A stretch of DNA of 64,000 nt from Peronospora farinosa (Eukaryota; Oomycota; Peronosporomycetes; Peronosporales; Peronosporaceae). Shown here piece by piece: positions 1 to 11,815 of this stretch (position 1 is the stretch's first letter; every line of letters starts with the position of its first letter). The DNA lies in assembly GCA_947646735.1 (NCBI GenBank), contig CANTFK010000994.1, forward strand, positions 62,001 to 126,000, in the 5' to 3' direction. The notes beneath the pieces were generated by a model. That model did no database searches and was not told the DNA's origin. It saw nothing but the letters and a program-made list of their open reading frames with translations. The position numbers and the translations under genes were made by a program.

Positions 1-645
1 CGAAGTCTTTCCATAAAAATGGTTACTCGGACTTCCTCTGCCAGTGGGTCCTGCTGCATAGCAGCAATGAGAGTTCTCAACTCTTGGACATAGTCCGACA
101 ATTCTTTCTTACCCTGTCGGGTAGCTAAGAAGCGGGAGTGCACTGATTAGGCGGTGCAAACACGCAAGTTAATTGCTTTTTAAGCATTTCCCATGTGGGA
201 AATGCAGCATTTACAGAGACATCGCTCGTTAGAGCCCACTCTCTAGCTCTTCCACCGAGCTTAGAAATGGCAAACCAACTCGTTGCTTATCGGATACAAG
301 CATGGCGGCATCCATTGCCATTTCAACTTCTCGGATCCAGAGGAGAAGGTTCTCTCCCTCCTTCCCTTCGAAGGTCTTTACATTTAAAACAAGTGGACGA
401 GCCTTTGGCTCTGCATCGGGCACAGGTACCGGAATGTACTGTGTAGGCGCAGCTGACGCTGCCTGGTCATGGACCTGCCCGAGGAGCGTTGCCTCATAAC
501 GCATAAAGGCCTCAAGGCGAGCATTTAGAACCTCGGGGCCTTGGGCCAAAAGGGCCTCGATTTGATCAGGCCCGACGAACGCAGATAGTTTATCTAAGGC
601 GAGTCGTTGTGCCTCAGAGAGGTGATTTTGATTCTCCATTCTCAC
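1..645 (-). pseudogene. E0 retrotransposon gag fragment (Ty3/Gypsy), leaves window at left
   Basis: This is the N-terminal part of a retrotransposon capsid (Gag) protein, reading leftward out of the window. An open frame runs from 645 to 229 and ends ELESGL. The following bases to position 1 still encode recognisable Gag (for example SDYVQELR) but in another frame, so the gene is broken near 228. A second copy of the same gag lies on the plus strand at 19647-20247 and continues at 30380, so the family assignment rests on a direct repeat within this window. The gene sits just downstream of its own 5' LTR (700-1341). Family (Gypsy) is inferred from the pol remnants of the related E1 copy. Confidence 0.8.
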
Positions 646-699
646 AGAGGGTCAGTCTTTAAGGACTCAGGTGTAGGATTGACTACTAGTGCTACCAAG

Positions 700-1341
700 T
701 GTAGCGGAGCTACACAGCTCTTTAGCCAGAGGAAGACTTTCGGCTGGAAGCCTCTTAGTTCTAGAGAACTAAATAGAGTGAAGGCTAAAAGCCACTTAGT
801 TCTGAGGAACTAATTAAACGACTTAAAGTCACCCTGTTCTAAGGAACTAGGAAAGAGACTTTTAGTCAATCAAGCAATATGCTTAAGGTTCAGAGAACCA
901 ACGCACAGAGTGCAAGAACAAGCTAGAAGCTTAGGGGTTCAGAGAACCAACGCACGAAGTGCACAAGAGAGCAAGTCAGAACGACTTGCGATCTTAAACT
1001 CAAAAGGAGAACTGATTGTATTTATGCTTTAAGATTTTTATGAATAGTCCTACTCTAAGTACACTACACTAGATTAATTACTATAATAGTGATTATTATA
1101 TGCAGACTTTGCTATTGGACGACGTATCGTCTAAACATCTGTGTATGATGTACTTAATACAGCGTTAGTGATTTATCGAATCCCAATCGATAAGATACGG
1201 TATTACCGAATACCGTATTATAACGCTCATACTTAATACCTCTCTAAAGAGAAGTATAATAATGCATTATATGCAATAGAAAGGATAGTTTAAGCGTAAA
1301 CTCTCGGAAAGACGATACAACCGTCGTGTAACCCCGTTACA
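700..1341 (-). repeat. 5' LTR of element E0
   Basis: Read on the minus strand, this 642 bp block begins TGTAACGGGGTTACA and ends CTACA. It is followed by a TTGGTAGCACTAGTAG primer-binding-like stretch and then gag. It matches, in inverse orientation, the LTRs at 14184-14598 and 37020-37543 (E1), including the shared GTTCTCTGAACC and ACTTCGTGCGTTGG segments. Internal short repeats such as GGTTCAGAGAACCAACGCAC occur twice. Confidence 0.85.
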
Positions 1342-1611
1342 AGACGCATTTACGATAATGCAATATGATACTACGCAGAACAAGGTTTCATCGATTGACG
1401 AGCTCTCTGCTGTCACAGATGACCCTCCGTGGTCATGTGATTAAGCAACATCAGGACAAAGACTCGATGATTTAACAAATTAGGTCAGCATGTCTTTCAG
1501 GCAAAAAAACTCGGTTTATCAGTTTGTTCCTCTTCTCAAAAGTAATTTGATAAAATACCAAAACGAGTAAATATCTTTCATTCATGACTTAATATATTAG
1601 TATCATGCGAG
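1342..1611. other. intervening sequence, no gene seen
   Basis: AT-rich stretch between the E0 LTR and a decayed integrase. I see no supported coding frame, RNA or repeat here. Confidence 0.6.
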
Positions 1612-2380
1612 CCTAGTACATCCAGATAGTGAACGGCTGTACAAGACTATGCGCCAAATTTTATATTGGCCCAGCATGGCGCAATTGTGGACTTAACTAA
1701 AACGTGGTTGGTGTGCAAGCGTGCAAATGTGCATGGTGGCAAACAAGACTATAATCTACTACCACCAAGGACTATGACAACCGTTCACCCATTAATCGTT
1801 GTTCAGGTTGATCTCATTGAGCCCAACGACGGCGGGTGCTATGGAATAACCATAATTGATCAGGGAACGAGGTGGTTGAAAGTGGGTGTCCAAGCAAACA
1901 AGTTTTCGCTAACAACGGCAGAAAGTTTCGATCGCGAGTGGTTATGCCGTTACCCTCGACCACAGGTTGTCATCCACGATCAAGGCTTTGAATTTACATG
2001 TGCAAAAATTTAAAGAAGTTTTACGCAGCTATGGTATTAAGGCGAAATCGATCACGGCAAAAAATTAAGCAAACGCTATATGTGAGCGGGTCCACTTAGG
2101 GAATCTTAACATTATTCGCTGCTATGAGGATGTTGACTGAAAAAAGCTATCCACTACGATGCCTTTGATGTGCGTGCTAGTTACCACAGCGTTCGGAATT
2201 TCATCGCCAGTTCAGCTGAGAATCGGACAAGACATGATGTCACGTCGGCTATACGAAGCTAATTGGAGCTATCTATCGAAGCGACGGTTCGTAGCGATAT
2301 TAGCAGACAATACTCGCGAAAAGTGCAAACAATTGAAACTTTTTTACAACACCGTCGATCACAGTCATGCTACGTAAACC
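1612..2380 (+). pseudogene. decayed retroelement integrase
   Basis: Remnant of a DDE integrase unrelated in sequence to those of E6 and E4. A frame at about 1612-1690 resembles the zinc-finger region (HPDSERLYKTMRQILYWPSM). The 1666-2013 frame contains VVQVDLIEP (first Asp) and VVIHDQGFEF (second Asp). A frame just downstream (about 2070-2095) retains ANAICERVH (catalytic Glu). These three landmarks are spaced as in retroviral integrases but are separated by stops and frameshifts, so it is a dead fragment. No LTR could be paired with it. Confidence 0.7.
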
Positions 2381-2602
2381 CAAAAACTTTCGCGCGAAAT
2401 TACATGTAGTTTCGCAAGGACCAAATTCGGTCCGCACTGTTCACAACAATGGAATAGTCACAATCGACAAAGGTCCATCGACTGAACGAGTTAAAAATCG
2501 AATCATCTTTCCGTGCTAAGCCTAGTGCTTTAGGGGGGGGGGCGTATGACATGCCAATTGGTATGAAAGACAGTATAGTGACATAAAACAGTTTAGAGTA
2601 TT

Positions 2603-3164
2603 TGTAGATGGGTAATTCGTAAAGAAGCTGACACGTACTACACGGGCACACCTCTAAGCAGTGCGAGGAAGCGGTTATGACGTCTTGACTCCGCGTGCCG
2701 TCGTGGTGGTGTTGGTCGGCGCTAAGAAGCGCTGTACCAACCGTTGCCGGTCGCTTTGAAGCGAACTGCGCAACGAACAGCTAAGCCAAGAGATACGCTT
2801 ACGACACGCAGAAGCTTATTCAGCTTCTAGTGCGCAGTGTGCGATGTTTAGTTAATTCAATACCGACTTATTTTAAATTGAACTTAAATAGATGTAATCT
2901 TTATTACTGATTGGTTAATTATGCAAAGATTGGATACGCGTATCCTTAGAAGCTTTTCCCTTGGTGACGTCTGTTTGAAGCGTCACCATGACGCCCAGTC
3001 CCAACTGGCGTCATCCTCGTTGAAAGTGAATCCATCCATAAAAATCACATGTACGAGGATGGGTCACATTGATGTGCCGCACCCAAGTGGCAGGCCTTAG
3101 GTACCTAGTACCCATTTAGGCCTATTCGATACTTAACGAACCGTGTAGCTTTTAGCCCGTTACA
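2603..3164 (-). repeat. 3' LTR of E6 (variant type)
   Basis: On the minus strand it begins TGTAACGGGC and ends CCATCTACA, 562 bp, and is preceded by the purine-rich tract AAAGAGGGGATGG. It aligns to the 5' LTR at 10060-10664 only patchily, for example GATGTG..CCCTCGT and AACCGCTTCCTCGC. It is a related but distinct LTR subfamily. Confidence 0.75.
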
Positions 3165-3220
3165 CCATCCCCTCTTTAAGACGATTTTTTACATTTTGTA
3201 AAACATCGAATAAAGAAACG

Positions 3221-4681
3221 ATGCCACCGAAACATGCAAAGGGTGATGGGATGCCTGCAAAGGCGTCCATGCAGACCAAAACCAAGCGCACGCGCCGCGA
3301 TAACTCGCATCCGTCGCGAAGTGTCTCTGTGGCAATGCCGACATTGAATGTCAGCTTGCCAGCAGAGAGCGCTGGTTCATCACACTATGGTGCGAATGAA
3401 GACTTGTTTCTCATTGTTGACTACAATAAGAGTACACCATTGCCATCACCCCAAAGTACAGTTCTCTGGTGGGACATTTGTCCCCATCATTTGAGACACC
3501 CAACCTTCACGAATCTTCCTTGCTTCCTGACAGTGAAGGTCATGCCTCGTCGTCTGCGTCAACGAGCGCAGCGACCAAAACTGAGCGCGCTGCTTCGAAT
3601 AAATCAACCGCGACTCAATAGCAGGTCGGCAATTCAAAATCGTCCGCCTCTGTTAACCCTACATCTGATGTCTTGACAATCCATAATGGAGAGTCTGACT
3701 CAGGCGAGGATGAGCAAAAAGCCCCTTCGACTTCACAGTCGATCTCACTAGCTCGCCGTCGCGAGGGCGGCTACGTGAGTGGTGAATTGCCACGAATGCC
3801 GCCACCATCTGAGTGGTGGTAATAGTGCGACGCGTTTAAGACGTGCCACTATTGACGCTAATAAACTTTTTAGCGTCTTTCCATCATGAAAAACGGCAGG
3901 GCAAAGTACGAGATCGTGCTTTCCCTATCCCCGTCTTGTTGCGTTCTAACAAAACAACCTACGAATACGAAGCAGGTTGTTACGACGTGTTAAACCGCAT
4001 GCAGACTCAGTGAAACAGCGGTCGCAGCGAATCAGCTTCACTATGACGCGTGCGAGGGAAATACTGGAAATAACATACCCCCAACATCTTCTCGCTACGC
4101 CTCCTCTTCTAGTCTATCAGGACTTAGCAGAGCGAGTGCAGCTGGTGATTCTGCTTATGCGCAGCCACCAGCCCAGGCACGTAGACGCGAAAAGCGTCCA
4201 CAGGCTCCCATGTCCCTTCTACTGGACAAGGATTTGGAGCTTCGCTTCACAAACCGGTGGGCCAACAGCCTTCCAACAAGGAAGCGCGTGTTCCCATCCG
4301 TGTCCACCAACACAGGTGGCGCCCGATAGGAGTGGCGATTACGCCCACCTACTCGCGGCTGCCTACCCTGCTGCTGTTCAGTCGCAGGCTGAGTCCGCTG
4401 CGCTGAAGAGGCAGGTGACAGATATTGAGAGTCAAGTCTCGCGACTGACCTCGGATCTGCGCGATGTGAGGGCGAGGGACCGTCAGGGGTATGACCGCCT
4501 GAAGGCCCGCTCGGACATACACGAGCGAATGGTTATGAGAGACCCGCGTCAAGCGCGGAGTCCTACTCGATCGCCGAGTCCTCTATCGCCTCGTTCGTAT
4601 ATGGGGAGCCTCTCGGCTTCCTCGTCGCCTGATCGGTCGCGACACTCGACTCACAGTCGACGTCACCATCGGCCTCGTTAG
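3221..4681 (+). pseudogene. opposite-strand ORF of E6 (coiled coil, Ser/Arg-rich), broken
   Basis: A coding-like region on the strand opposite to gag-pol. It starts with an ATG at 3221, only 57 bp from the 3' LTR, and runs to a stop at 4681, overlapping the last 119 bp of the integrase tail to tail. Frame changes occur near 3440, 3830-3980 and 4330, and there is a stop at about 3629, so this copy is broken. Visible parts: a basic N terminus (MPPKHAKGDG), long Ser/Thr/Pro-rich stretches, a coiled coil around 4380-4510 (ALKRQVTDIESQVSRLTSDL) and an Arg/Ser tail (RSPTRSPSPLSPRS). I recognise no family. E1 and E4 carry frames in the same place. Whether it makes a protein is inference. Confidence 0.5.
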
Positions 4682-6289
4682 ACCGATGTGGATATGTGAT
4701 CTCTTCTGGATCAACATACCGTTTCAGGCGACCCACGTAAAATACGGGGTGCGTCTTCATATCCGGTGGGAGAGTGAGCCTATAATTTAGGTCTCCAACT
4801 TCTTCAACCACTGTAAAGGGCCCAATGAATCGGGGCAATAGCTTAGTAGTACCACCAGGTAGTACAGAAATTGCATGTTTAGGTAGGGTAGCAGTACTTA
4901 ATAGCACTTTGTCCCCCACATTAAAGTATTCATTGTTTTTGCGACCATGCTGGTCTGCATATTGTTTTTTCTTGTTCTGTGAGCTTGCCATCGCGTCACG
5001 GACTTTACGCGTGATGGCTAATCGCTCATCCACAAAGCGCTGAGCTTCGCTCACGCTTTTAGCATCCAGCTCGCCTATGACGCCTCCAAGATGTCTTTCA
5101 TGGGTCGACGCTGTTGATAACACTATAGTGTCATCATCAAGGAGCACTGGCATTTCTTTCCGTGCCTCCTTTGTGACACCTATAGGTGTCGTGACCACTG
5201 CTAAATGAGCAGTGTCTTTAGGGAAACCTTGGCCCTCTTTGGCATTCGCACCGAGCGAAGTGAGGGGCCCTCCCCCACTAAGACTCGGGCTGCGTACAAA
5301 CGAGACTGGCGTTAGAGGATGACGCAGTCCGTTAATGAAAAACGGTGTTTCATTCGTACTGGCGTGAACACTGTTATTAATAGCGAACTTCACTAATGGC
5401 AATTGCTTACTCCATTCTTTGGGAGTCGCTACTGTACTCAACACATCCGCCACGACTCGATTGGTCCGTTCTGTTTGGCCATCGGTCTGGGTTTGATCAG
5501 CTGTCGACATATGGAGCTTGCTACCTAGCAACTCAAACACATGACGCAAAAACCCGACGTAAAACGCGGATCTCGGTCCGATACTATGGACTAGAGCATC
5601 CCGTGTAGTCGGTACACGTGATCCAGGAACAAGAGGGCAGCCTCTTTTCCTGAGATCTTGGTGCTACATGGTGCCAAATGCACCATCTTGCTCAGTCTGT
5701 CTACAAAGACGACGAGCCCCGTCCTGCCTTTATGGTCAGGCGGTAAGCCAAACATGAAGTCCAAACTGACCGACTTCCAACAATCCGTTGGAATCGGCAG
5801 TGGCTTCAGTGGCGCACTGCTCGAAGGTGCAGGCTTTATGCGCTGACACTCTTCGCAAAAGCGAATATAGTTGGCCACCTAGTGAGACGACATTCTTACA
5901 AGTGTCGGAGGAATTTTGGTGGGGCCACCAAAATTCCTCCGACACTCGTAAGAATGTCTTTTCACGGCCCAGATGCCCACTAGATGGCGCATCATGGCAC
6001 TCGTGAAGTATCATCAGCTTGAGATCTGTGTCATGAGGGACATAGATTCTCAAGGGATCACAGGGTGACAGTTGATGCCATAACAGTCCATCACTGTAAC
6101 TAAAGCGATTTAACTTCGCTTTGAGGTGCGACGGAAGGGTAACCTTTCGTCCACCAAAATGATCCAACAGCAGGCGACAATGTTCGTCCTGACTGTAACA
6201 CTCCTTGATATCGGAGGCCATTGAGCTCGTCACATGGTAGGCCTTAATGGCAGCCAATGTTGACGACTCAACTTGTGTTTTCGCACGAG
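4563..6289 (-). pseudogene. E6 integrase
   Basis: C-terminal part of the Pol polyprotein, inserting the cDNA copy into chromosomal DNA. The zinc-finger region shows HECHDAPSSGHLG and, further on, FCEECQRIKP. The catalytic core gives SLDFMFGLP (first Asp) and TDGQTERTNR (the Glu region). The C-terminal GPF/Y-like module reads RFIGPFTVVEEVG, followed by THPVFYVGRLKRY. The frame is broken by an inverted duplication at 5890-5957 and by a frameshift near 5580. No chromodomain is evident after the last motif, unlike E1 and E4. Confidence 0.85.
5890..5957. repeat. 33-bp inverted repeat inside the integrase gene
   Basis: Arms 5890-5922 and 5925-5957 are reverse complements with a single mismatch and a 2-base centre. 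One arm is the normal zinc-finger coding sequence (SEEFWW); the other is its inverted copy and is followed by normal integrase sequence. It is therefore an insertion that breaks the frame, not an original part of the element. Confidence 0.9.
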
Positions 6290-6735
6290 ACACACTATCC
6301 TGGTGTCTTGCCTCAAAGTCTGGTCTGCGCGATAACGCGTCCGCCAAGACATTCGACTTGCCTGGCTTATATTCAACTTTGAAATTAAATTCAGAGAAGA
6401 ATGTTAGCCATCTTGCCATCCGAGGCGAGAAGTAAGGTGCATTTATAGCGGTCCGCAGTGATGCGTGATCCGTATAAACTACAAAAGGTTCGGTGCACAC
6501 GAAACTTCACAAGGGCATACTTTATTGAAAGTAGCTCCTTGTCATGCACAGGGTAATTCAGCTCGGCAGCTTTTAAAAGCCGAGACTGATAAGAAATGAC
6601 ACGTTCAACGCCGTTGTCATCCTTCTGCATGAGCGCGCTGCCGATTGCAAAATTGCTTGCATCGCAGACGACGCTAAAGGGCTTATCCGCGTCTGGCAAT
6701 GCCAAGACCGGTGCCTCTACAAGAGATTGCTTCAC
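6290..6735 (-). pseudogene. E6 RNase H domain
   Basis: Retroviral-type RNase H that degrades the RNA of the RNA-DNA hybrid during reverse transcription. Seen: FSVVCDASNFAIGSALMQ (first Asp), HDKELLSIKYAL (Glu) and VVYTDHASLRT (second Asp), then VLADALSRRPDF, typical of the RNase H to integrase junction. A frameshift near 6490 separates the first two motifs from the last two. Confidence 0.85.
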
Positions 6736-7862
6736 TGATGTGAACGCATCTTCTTGTTCCTTTGACCAAGTTCATTCTGTATCCTTTTTAAAAGGTCAGA
6801 CAATGGCTTAGTCTGCTCCGCATAATTCTTGCTGTACTTATGCAAGCAATTAGCGAGCCCAAAGAATTGGCGCAGATCCTTCACATGTCGTGGGACTGGT
6901 CATTCCTTTACAGCCTTTACCTTTTCTGGGTCTTCTCGTACACCATGTGCACCTACGATGCAGCCCAGTACAGGTATTTCGGGGACCCCTATGACGCACT
7001 TTTGCAAGTTAACGTATAATTGGGCGTCACCCAGAGTCTGCAACACAGCGTCTAAATGACGCTTGTGCGACTCTATCGCGCTCAGACCGTCCTCCGCTCT
7101 ACTATGCACGAATACATCGTCAAAGTAATGGGGCGCGTAGGCACGGTGCTGACGCATCACGTGAGCCACCACTCGGTTGAATGTTGCCGGAGCATTTTTC
7201 AACCCTTGTGGCATCACAAGCCACTCCCACAGCATACCGCTTGGGGTGCTTACTGCCGTTTTGGCTACATCGGTATCTCTCAAGAGAACTTGATAGTCGC
7301 CATCCTTCAGATCCAACGCGGAAAAGATAGTTGACTTTCCCATGGAATTCTACAAAACATCTTTCCGCGGGATCGGCGTTTGAGCCGGAATGGTGAACGT
7401 GTTCAGCTTATTATAAGCATGAACCACGCGCCATCCACCCGTGGCTTTACGCACACAGAAGGTCGGGCTGCAGTGAGGCGACTTGCTCTCACGTACATGT
7501 CCCGCCTTGGCTCGCTTGTCGAAGAACTCATCGATGTAATCGACTTGTTCCTTCGGCAACGGCCATTGACTGGCCACACAATACTTGGTGTCAGGCTCCA
7601 GGTCAATTTCGTGCCTGATGCCCCTATCGGCCGGTAGGCGGCTCGGCACTTCTGCTGGAAACACATCACGGTGTTTCCACAGAACATCATAGAACGGGCT
7701 GCATCCCAGCATTGAGCAGCGAACCGTTTCTTTTTGTCGGTATCCAAGACACTCTCGTCCATTGTGGATGAAGATCAACAGTCCACCACGTTCTCTTCTG
7801 GAACTGGTGCGACTATCTCGTGGATCTTTCTTTCCTTTAGTTCGGACAGGAACAGATCCCAC
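6736..7862 (-). pseudogene. E6 reverse transcriptase
   Basis: Polymerase domain of Pol. Visible landmarks: EIDLEPDTKYCVASQWPLP and TGGWRVVHAYNKLN (finger and palm), FSALDLKDGDYQ (first catalytic Asp), MPQGLKNAPATFNR, and APHYFDDVFVHS (the catalytic pair in a YFDD version of the usual YxDD box). An in-frame stop at about 7347 splits palm from fingers. A TGA at about 6900 replaces the Trp expected after VKAVKE in the thumb region. A frame change near 7780 separates it from the protease part. Confidence 0.88.
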
Positions 7863-8980
7863 GTCATCTCCAAGAGATTTACTATCTCCTCGGCAGATGC
7901 CAAGACAAGCTGAAGCACCTCAACTGAGGATGCCTCCGACATTTTGTCTTCGACGGCCTCGAACAACTCGTTCGTAGGTCCGTCCTCTTGGACCGAGACT
8001 GATCCAAGGGTCACTCGTTTCGACGTGCCCTTGATCGTCTTAATACGTCTGGTGCTCGTTCTTCGAGTCACCACGACCTTTGACCTGGAAGAAGGTGTCG
8101 TTGCTATCTCAGCTAACGCACTCCTTCCAACCGCACCAGGCTCTTGGCTATGTGTCGAATCTTGTGGCGCTTGACTTCCTGTCAGCCCACCATCAACTGC
8201 CACAGGCTCTCGGCTCTGTGCAGGACTATTGGACGCATAACTATCTGTCATCGCCCCATTCACTACACCAGTCTTTTCGACCTGGGTAGGAATATGTGTC
8301 ACCTGGCTTTCCGCCAGTGCACTTCCAACTACACCACTCTTTTCGAGCTGGGTAGTTCCTGGTGTCGATTGACATACCGTCATCGCACCCTCGACTGTGT
8401 TGGACACAGCATCAGCCACATAAGCCTCTCGCAATAGCACATCCTTTCCTGTGTCTTGCGTAGAGCTAGCGACTGTGCGTGTACGCCAGTCTATCCATGG
8501 TTGGTGTTTAGCCAACCAAGGCATGCCTAGGATGAGGTCATACGGACTCTCCATACCTAGCACTGTGAACTTCTCTTTACAAGAGAAGTCACTGAAACGG
8601 AAGGCGAGTTTAACTTGAACTCCCTACGATTTAACGAGCGCGCCGTTCGCTAAACGAACGGTCGCCTCTTCTCGCTTGTTATCCTGGCAAAGCGACTCAT
8701 AACTTCCCGGTCTCTTTTTCAGAGCCGCGAGTTTCACAAAGTTTTGTGATGCACCCGAATCCACGAGAAGGGTCATCACTTGGTCATAGCCTCGTACTGG
8801 AGCGCTATAGACCAAAGGGGTTGAGGTCCGACCTTTCGGAACCTCAGGGACTATGCTACCCATTTGTTCGATCACTCTGAACTTAGGGGTAGCTTCAGAG
8901 TCCGCGACAGTAGGGCATCCCGCCCCTACTGCGCTCCCGCATTTCCCGACCCATCTTGGGCAGGTGCTGAACCCGTGCAT
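7775..8980 (-). pseudogene. E6 retropepsin and linker
   Basis: Aspartic protease that would process Gag-Pol. The active-site motif LLVDSGASQNFV lies near 8750, and the second hallmark DLILGMPWL near 8525. A stop at 8625 separates them. A long Ser/Thr/Val-rich linker with loose repeats (8100-8400) joins it to reverse transcriptase. Confidence 0.82.
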
Positions 8981-9998
8981 CGTGCACGCTGGTTTTTCGC
9001 ACCTCCCTTCGGGTTGGGAGACCTTTTGCTGGCTGCCTTAGCACCAGCAGCTACCTTGGCATAGCAGCGAGCCATCATATGGCCTCGTTTGCCGCACTTG
9101 TAGCAGATCAAATCTGCATTGCCTAACTTCATAGGAGTGGCATCAGACTTCTCGGACGACGGCCTGTAATAGGCTGTCGCCGAGGCGCTGTTGTAGGATT
9201 GCTCCTCAACTAAGGCAATGTCAATTGCCTCTTCCATCGTCGCTGGCACCTTTCTGAAAAGGGCCTGACGCGATGGGCCATGCCTAAGTCCATTCATGAA
9301 CGTGGCTACCTTGATACGCTCTGGTATCGGTTCCCCATTGATGGACGCCGACAGCGAACGCATCTCCTGCACAAACTCTTGCAGAGATCGTTTCGCCTGT
9401 CGTGCTCCAAAGAAGCGCGCCATAAGCATCACTTCGTTGTTAGGCGGCTGGTACATGGCGCGAATCTTTGCCTTAAAGATCGACCATGATGGAAACGCAT
9501 CAGCATTTGCCATCAGCGCAGAGTATGCCCACTCTGAAGCTTTGCCACGCAAGTTGGACATACCATCCTGGTGTCGTCTTCGATAAGCTGCGCCACTCCA
9601 CATTGCTCCACTGCTAATAGCCAGTAAACAATCGTGTGAGGGCTAGTTCCATCGAACTTCGGAGGGTCCATTCGAATGGGCCTCGGTTGAGCAGGTCGGG
9701 CAGAGAGCGTCTTAACAGTTCTGTTGAGCGCCTCATTACGTGCCTGCTCAAGCCTAAGCTCATCCTGAGTCTTAGTAATGGACTCAGCGGTGGTTTGGCT
9801 GTTTACCTCGGACGCGTTTCTACGCTGTCCGAGCACAAACGCCTCGAATTGCTCCAACTGAGCAACATGTTGCTCAGGAGGACAATGCAAGAGATTGACC
9901 AGGGCTTTCTCACCAAGTCCCTGCGCCAAATGCTCTGCCAACTCCCTATGATGTTGGATGAGGTGAGAGAATTCACTCCAGTCCATATTAAGGACCAT
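8926..9998 (-). pseudogene. E6 gag with CCHC zinc knuckle
   Basis: Capsid/nucleocapsid protein. The likely start is the ATG at 9998 (MVLNMDWSEF); codons further upstream lie between LTR and leader. A coiled-coil N-terminal part is followed by a capsid-like region (SLQEFVQEMRSLSASING, FMNGLRHG) and one zinc knuckle CYKCGKRGHMMARC at about 9060-9105. A frameshift near 9600 breaks the gene between the N-terminal and capsid parts. Confidence 0.85.
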
Positions 9999-10059
9999 CT
10001 TAACCGCACGCACGCTCAGAGAGACGGGTCGTGGGGGAAGGACTACTAGTGCTACCAAG

Positions 10060-10664
10060 TGTAGACATGCACTTCTACGAAGTTGCCTCGTACTACGAGC
10101 ACACACCTTATGCACAAGCGAGGAAGCGGTTATACCGTCTTACCTTCGCGTTCGAGGGTGGTTGTGTGGTTGGTCGACTGCTTAAGCAGTCGTACCACCA
10201 GTTGCCTCTCGCTTAAGCGAGAGTGCAACGAACTTCTAAGGCAAAAAGACACCGACGTCACGTAGAAGCTTTTTCAGCTTCTCGTGCGTGGTGCTTTGGT
10301 GTTAGCAAATTCAAGACTGAGCTATATTTAATTAATTATAACTAAATATATACTTAACTACTGATTGGCATATATATATATATATATAGATCGGATACGC
10401 GACTCGTTAGAAGCGTATCCTGTCGCATGATCTTAAATCTAGATTTTAGATCGCAACTGACGTCCTTCTGAGACGTCGCGATGCCTAACTTCAACTAGCG
10501 TCATCCCTTCTCATGTGAATCCATAAATGGATATCACATTCACGAGGGTGGATCACATCTGTGTATCGCACCCAAGTGACAGGTCAAAAGTAATCATGGA
10601 TACTTTTAGACCAAACATTAAGTATATTACTTATTGTTCACGTGCAACTAGATACCCTGTTACA
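10060..10664 (-). repeat. 5' LTR of E6
   Basis: 605 bp on the minus strand, starting TGTAACAGGG and ending GTCTACA, then the primer-binding-like TTGGTAGCACTAGTAG. The same LTR type is found on the plus strand at 14671-15266 (solo copy). Contains a (TA)n tract at about 10370-10388 and inverted short repeats such as CTCGCTTAAGCGAG. Confidence 0.85.
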
Positions 10665-11815
10665 ATGGCAAGGCAGGCCGTCTAGAAACGAAGCAGCCGA
10701 AGGAAGCAGGGAAAGATGTGTGCAAAAGATGCGGGTGTGATGAGGATGGCAAGGAGGGGTGGCTAACGAGAGTCATGTTCTTTGTCCCTGCAAGCTGCGT
10801 ACGCTTAATTCATTAATTTCTTAGTGTCCGTCCAGTCCAGGCGATCGGGCAAAATTACATGCAAGCTGTCCACCGAGGCCCGCGTCCTGGGCAGATCTCA
10901 ATAAACGGCTGGAAGGATATGGGAGAAAGGGTGACAGCAGCTGTGGCGTGTGGGTTAGATCTTCTCGCCGTATTCACTATAAACGGCTCCGTCTTTCTAG
11001 CCCGTGGTTCGCACAGCACGCGCCTCTTTACGCCCTGCACACCGTGGTTTTGTTTGCTTCACCTATGATGCGTGACCTGCTAACATCCAATTATATCAGG
11101 ATGCGGCTCCTTGCTTAACATTTCCTGCCGTGGTGGACAGTCCCAGACTGATGAGTCAATCCACAATCCGGAGGCTTGTGCGATTTAAGACCTGCAAATG
11201 CTCATGAATGGCACCCCGAGGGGATGCGGAGCACCAACTGATTATGCTTCCATATGGGCATCAGTACAATATTCAAAAGTATTTGTGTTGGTGTAGCTAA
11301 ATTGTATTCAGATGTCGATTAAATGCAACAAATTTCCTCCTTTGTCAAAGATACTTAGATAGTCATGTAACTTCTATCAGCCGGCATCCAGACTCAAATC
11401 ACATAAACAACAATGCTCTTCCTCAAGACATGTTATAACATCCTTGATGCGAATTCAGGCTTGATTGGCCTCACATGGTACCCATGGCTCGATATACAAC
11501 CAGTCCGAGTGCATACGTTAGAATCGCCTTTTGTTGCAACTATCACCTTGTCACGATTGCCGCGAGCCGCGGACCAACGGTCCTGATATCGTTTACTACG
11601 TTCTATCATGTCACCAAAATAACAGCAATTGTCAAAAGATTGCATCTGGCAGGGGCTATCTGCCGGTTTCCGGCATGGTTATCTGACAAAAGGTTGTATC
11701 ATGCGTTACGAAAACTCATGATGGGTGGCATGGAAAAATGTTTTGCTGACCTAGAGATGCTATCCACCGGCAGCACCATCTCGGCGACCGGTATGAAGAA
11801 AAGAAGTAACTGTCC
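10665..11815. other. single-copy spacer of the fungal-like island
   Basis: No similarity to the surrounding elements is visible. No frame longer than about 145 codons shows recognisable features. It forms the downstream flank of the metallophosphoesterase gene and probably contains its 3' untranslated region. Confidence 0.5.

Larger units (their letters stand above)
2603..10664 (-). mobile_element. E6, Ty3/Gypsy LTR retrotransposon (decayed)
   Basis: Minus-strand order: 5' LTR (10664-10060), gag (from 9998), protease, reverse transcriptase, RNase H, integrase (to 4563), an opposite-strand frame (3221-4681), a purine-rich tract at about 3165-3177, then an LTR at 3164-2603. Domain order with integrase after RNase H is that of Ty3/Gypsy. 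At least seven frameshifts or stops, plus one inverted duplication, interrupt the coding region, so it cannot be autonomous. The two LTRs share terminal motifs but are strongly diverged and no matching target duplication is visible, suggesting a recombinant or composite element. Confidence 0.85.

Noticed and set aside
10859..11068. Short frame in the spacer of the fungal-like island
   Set aside because: 69 codons, open on both strands, no features.
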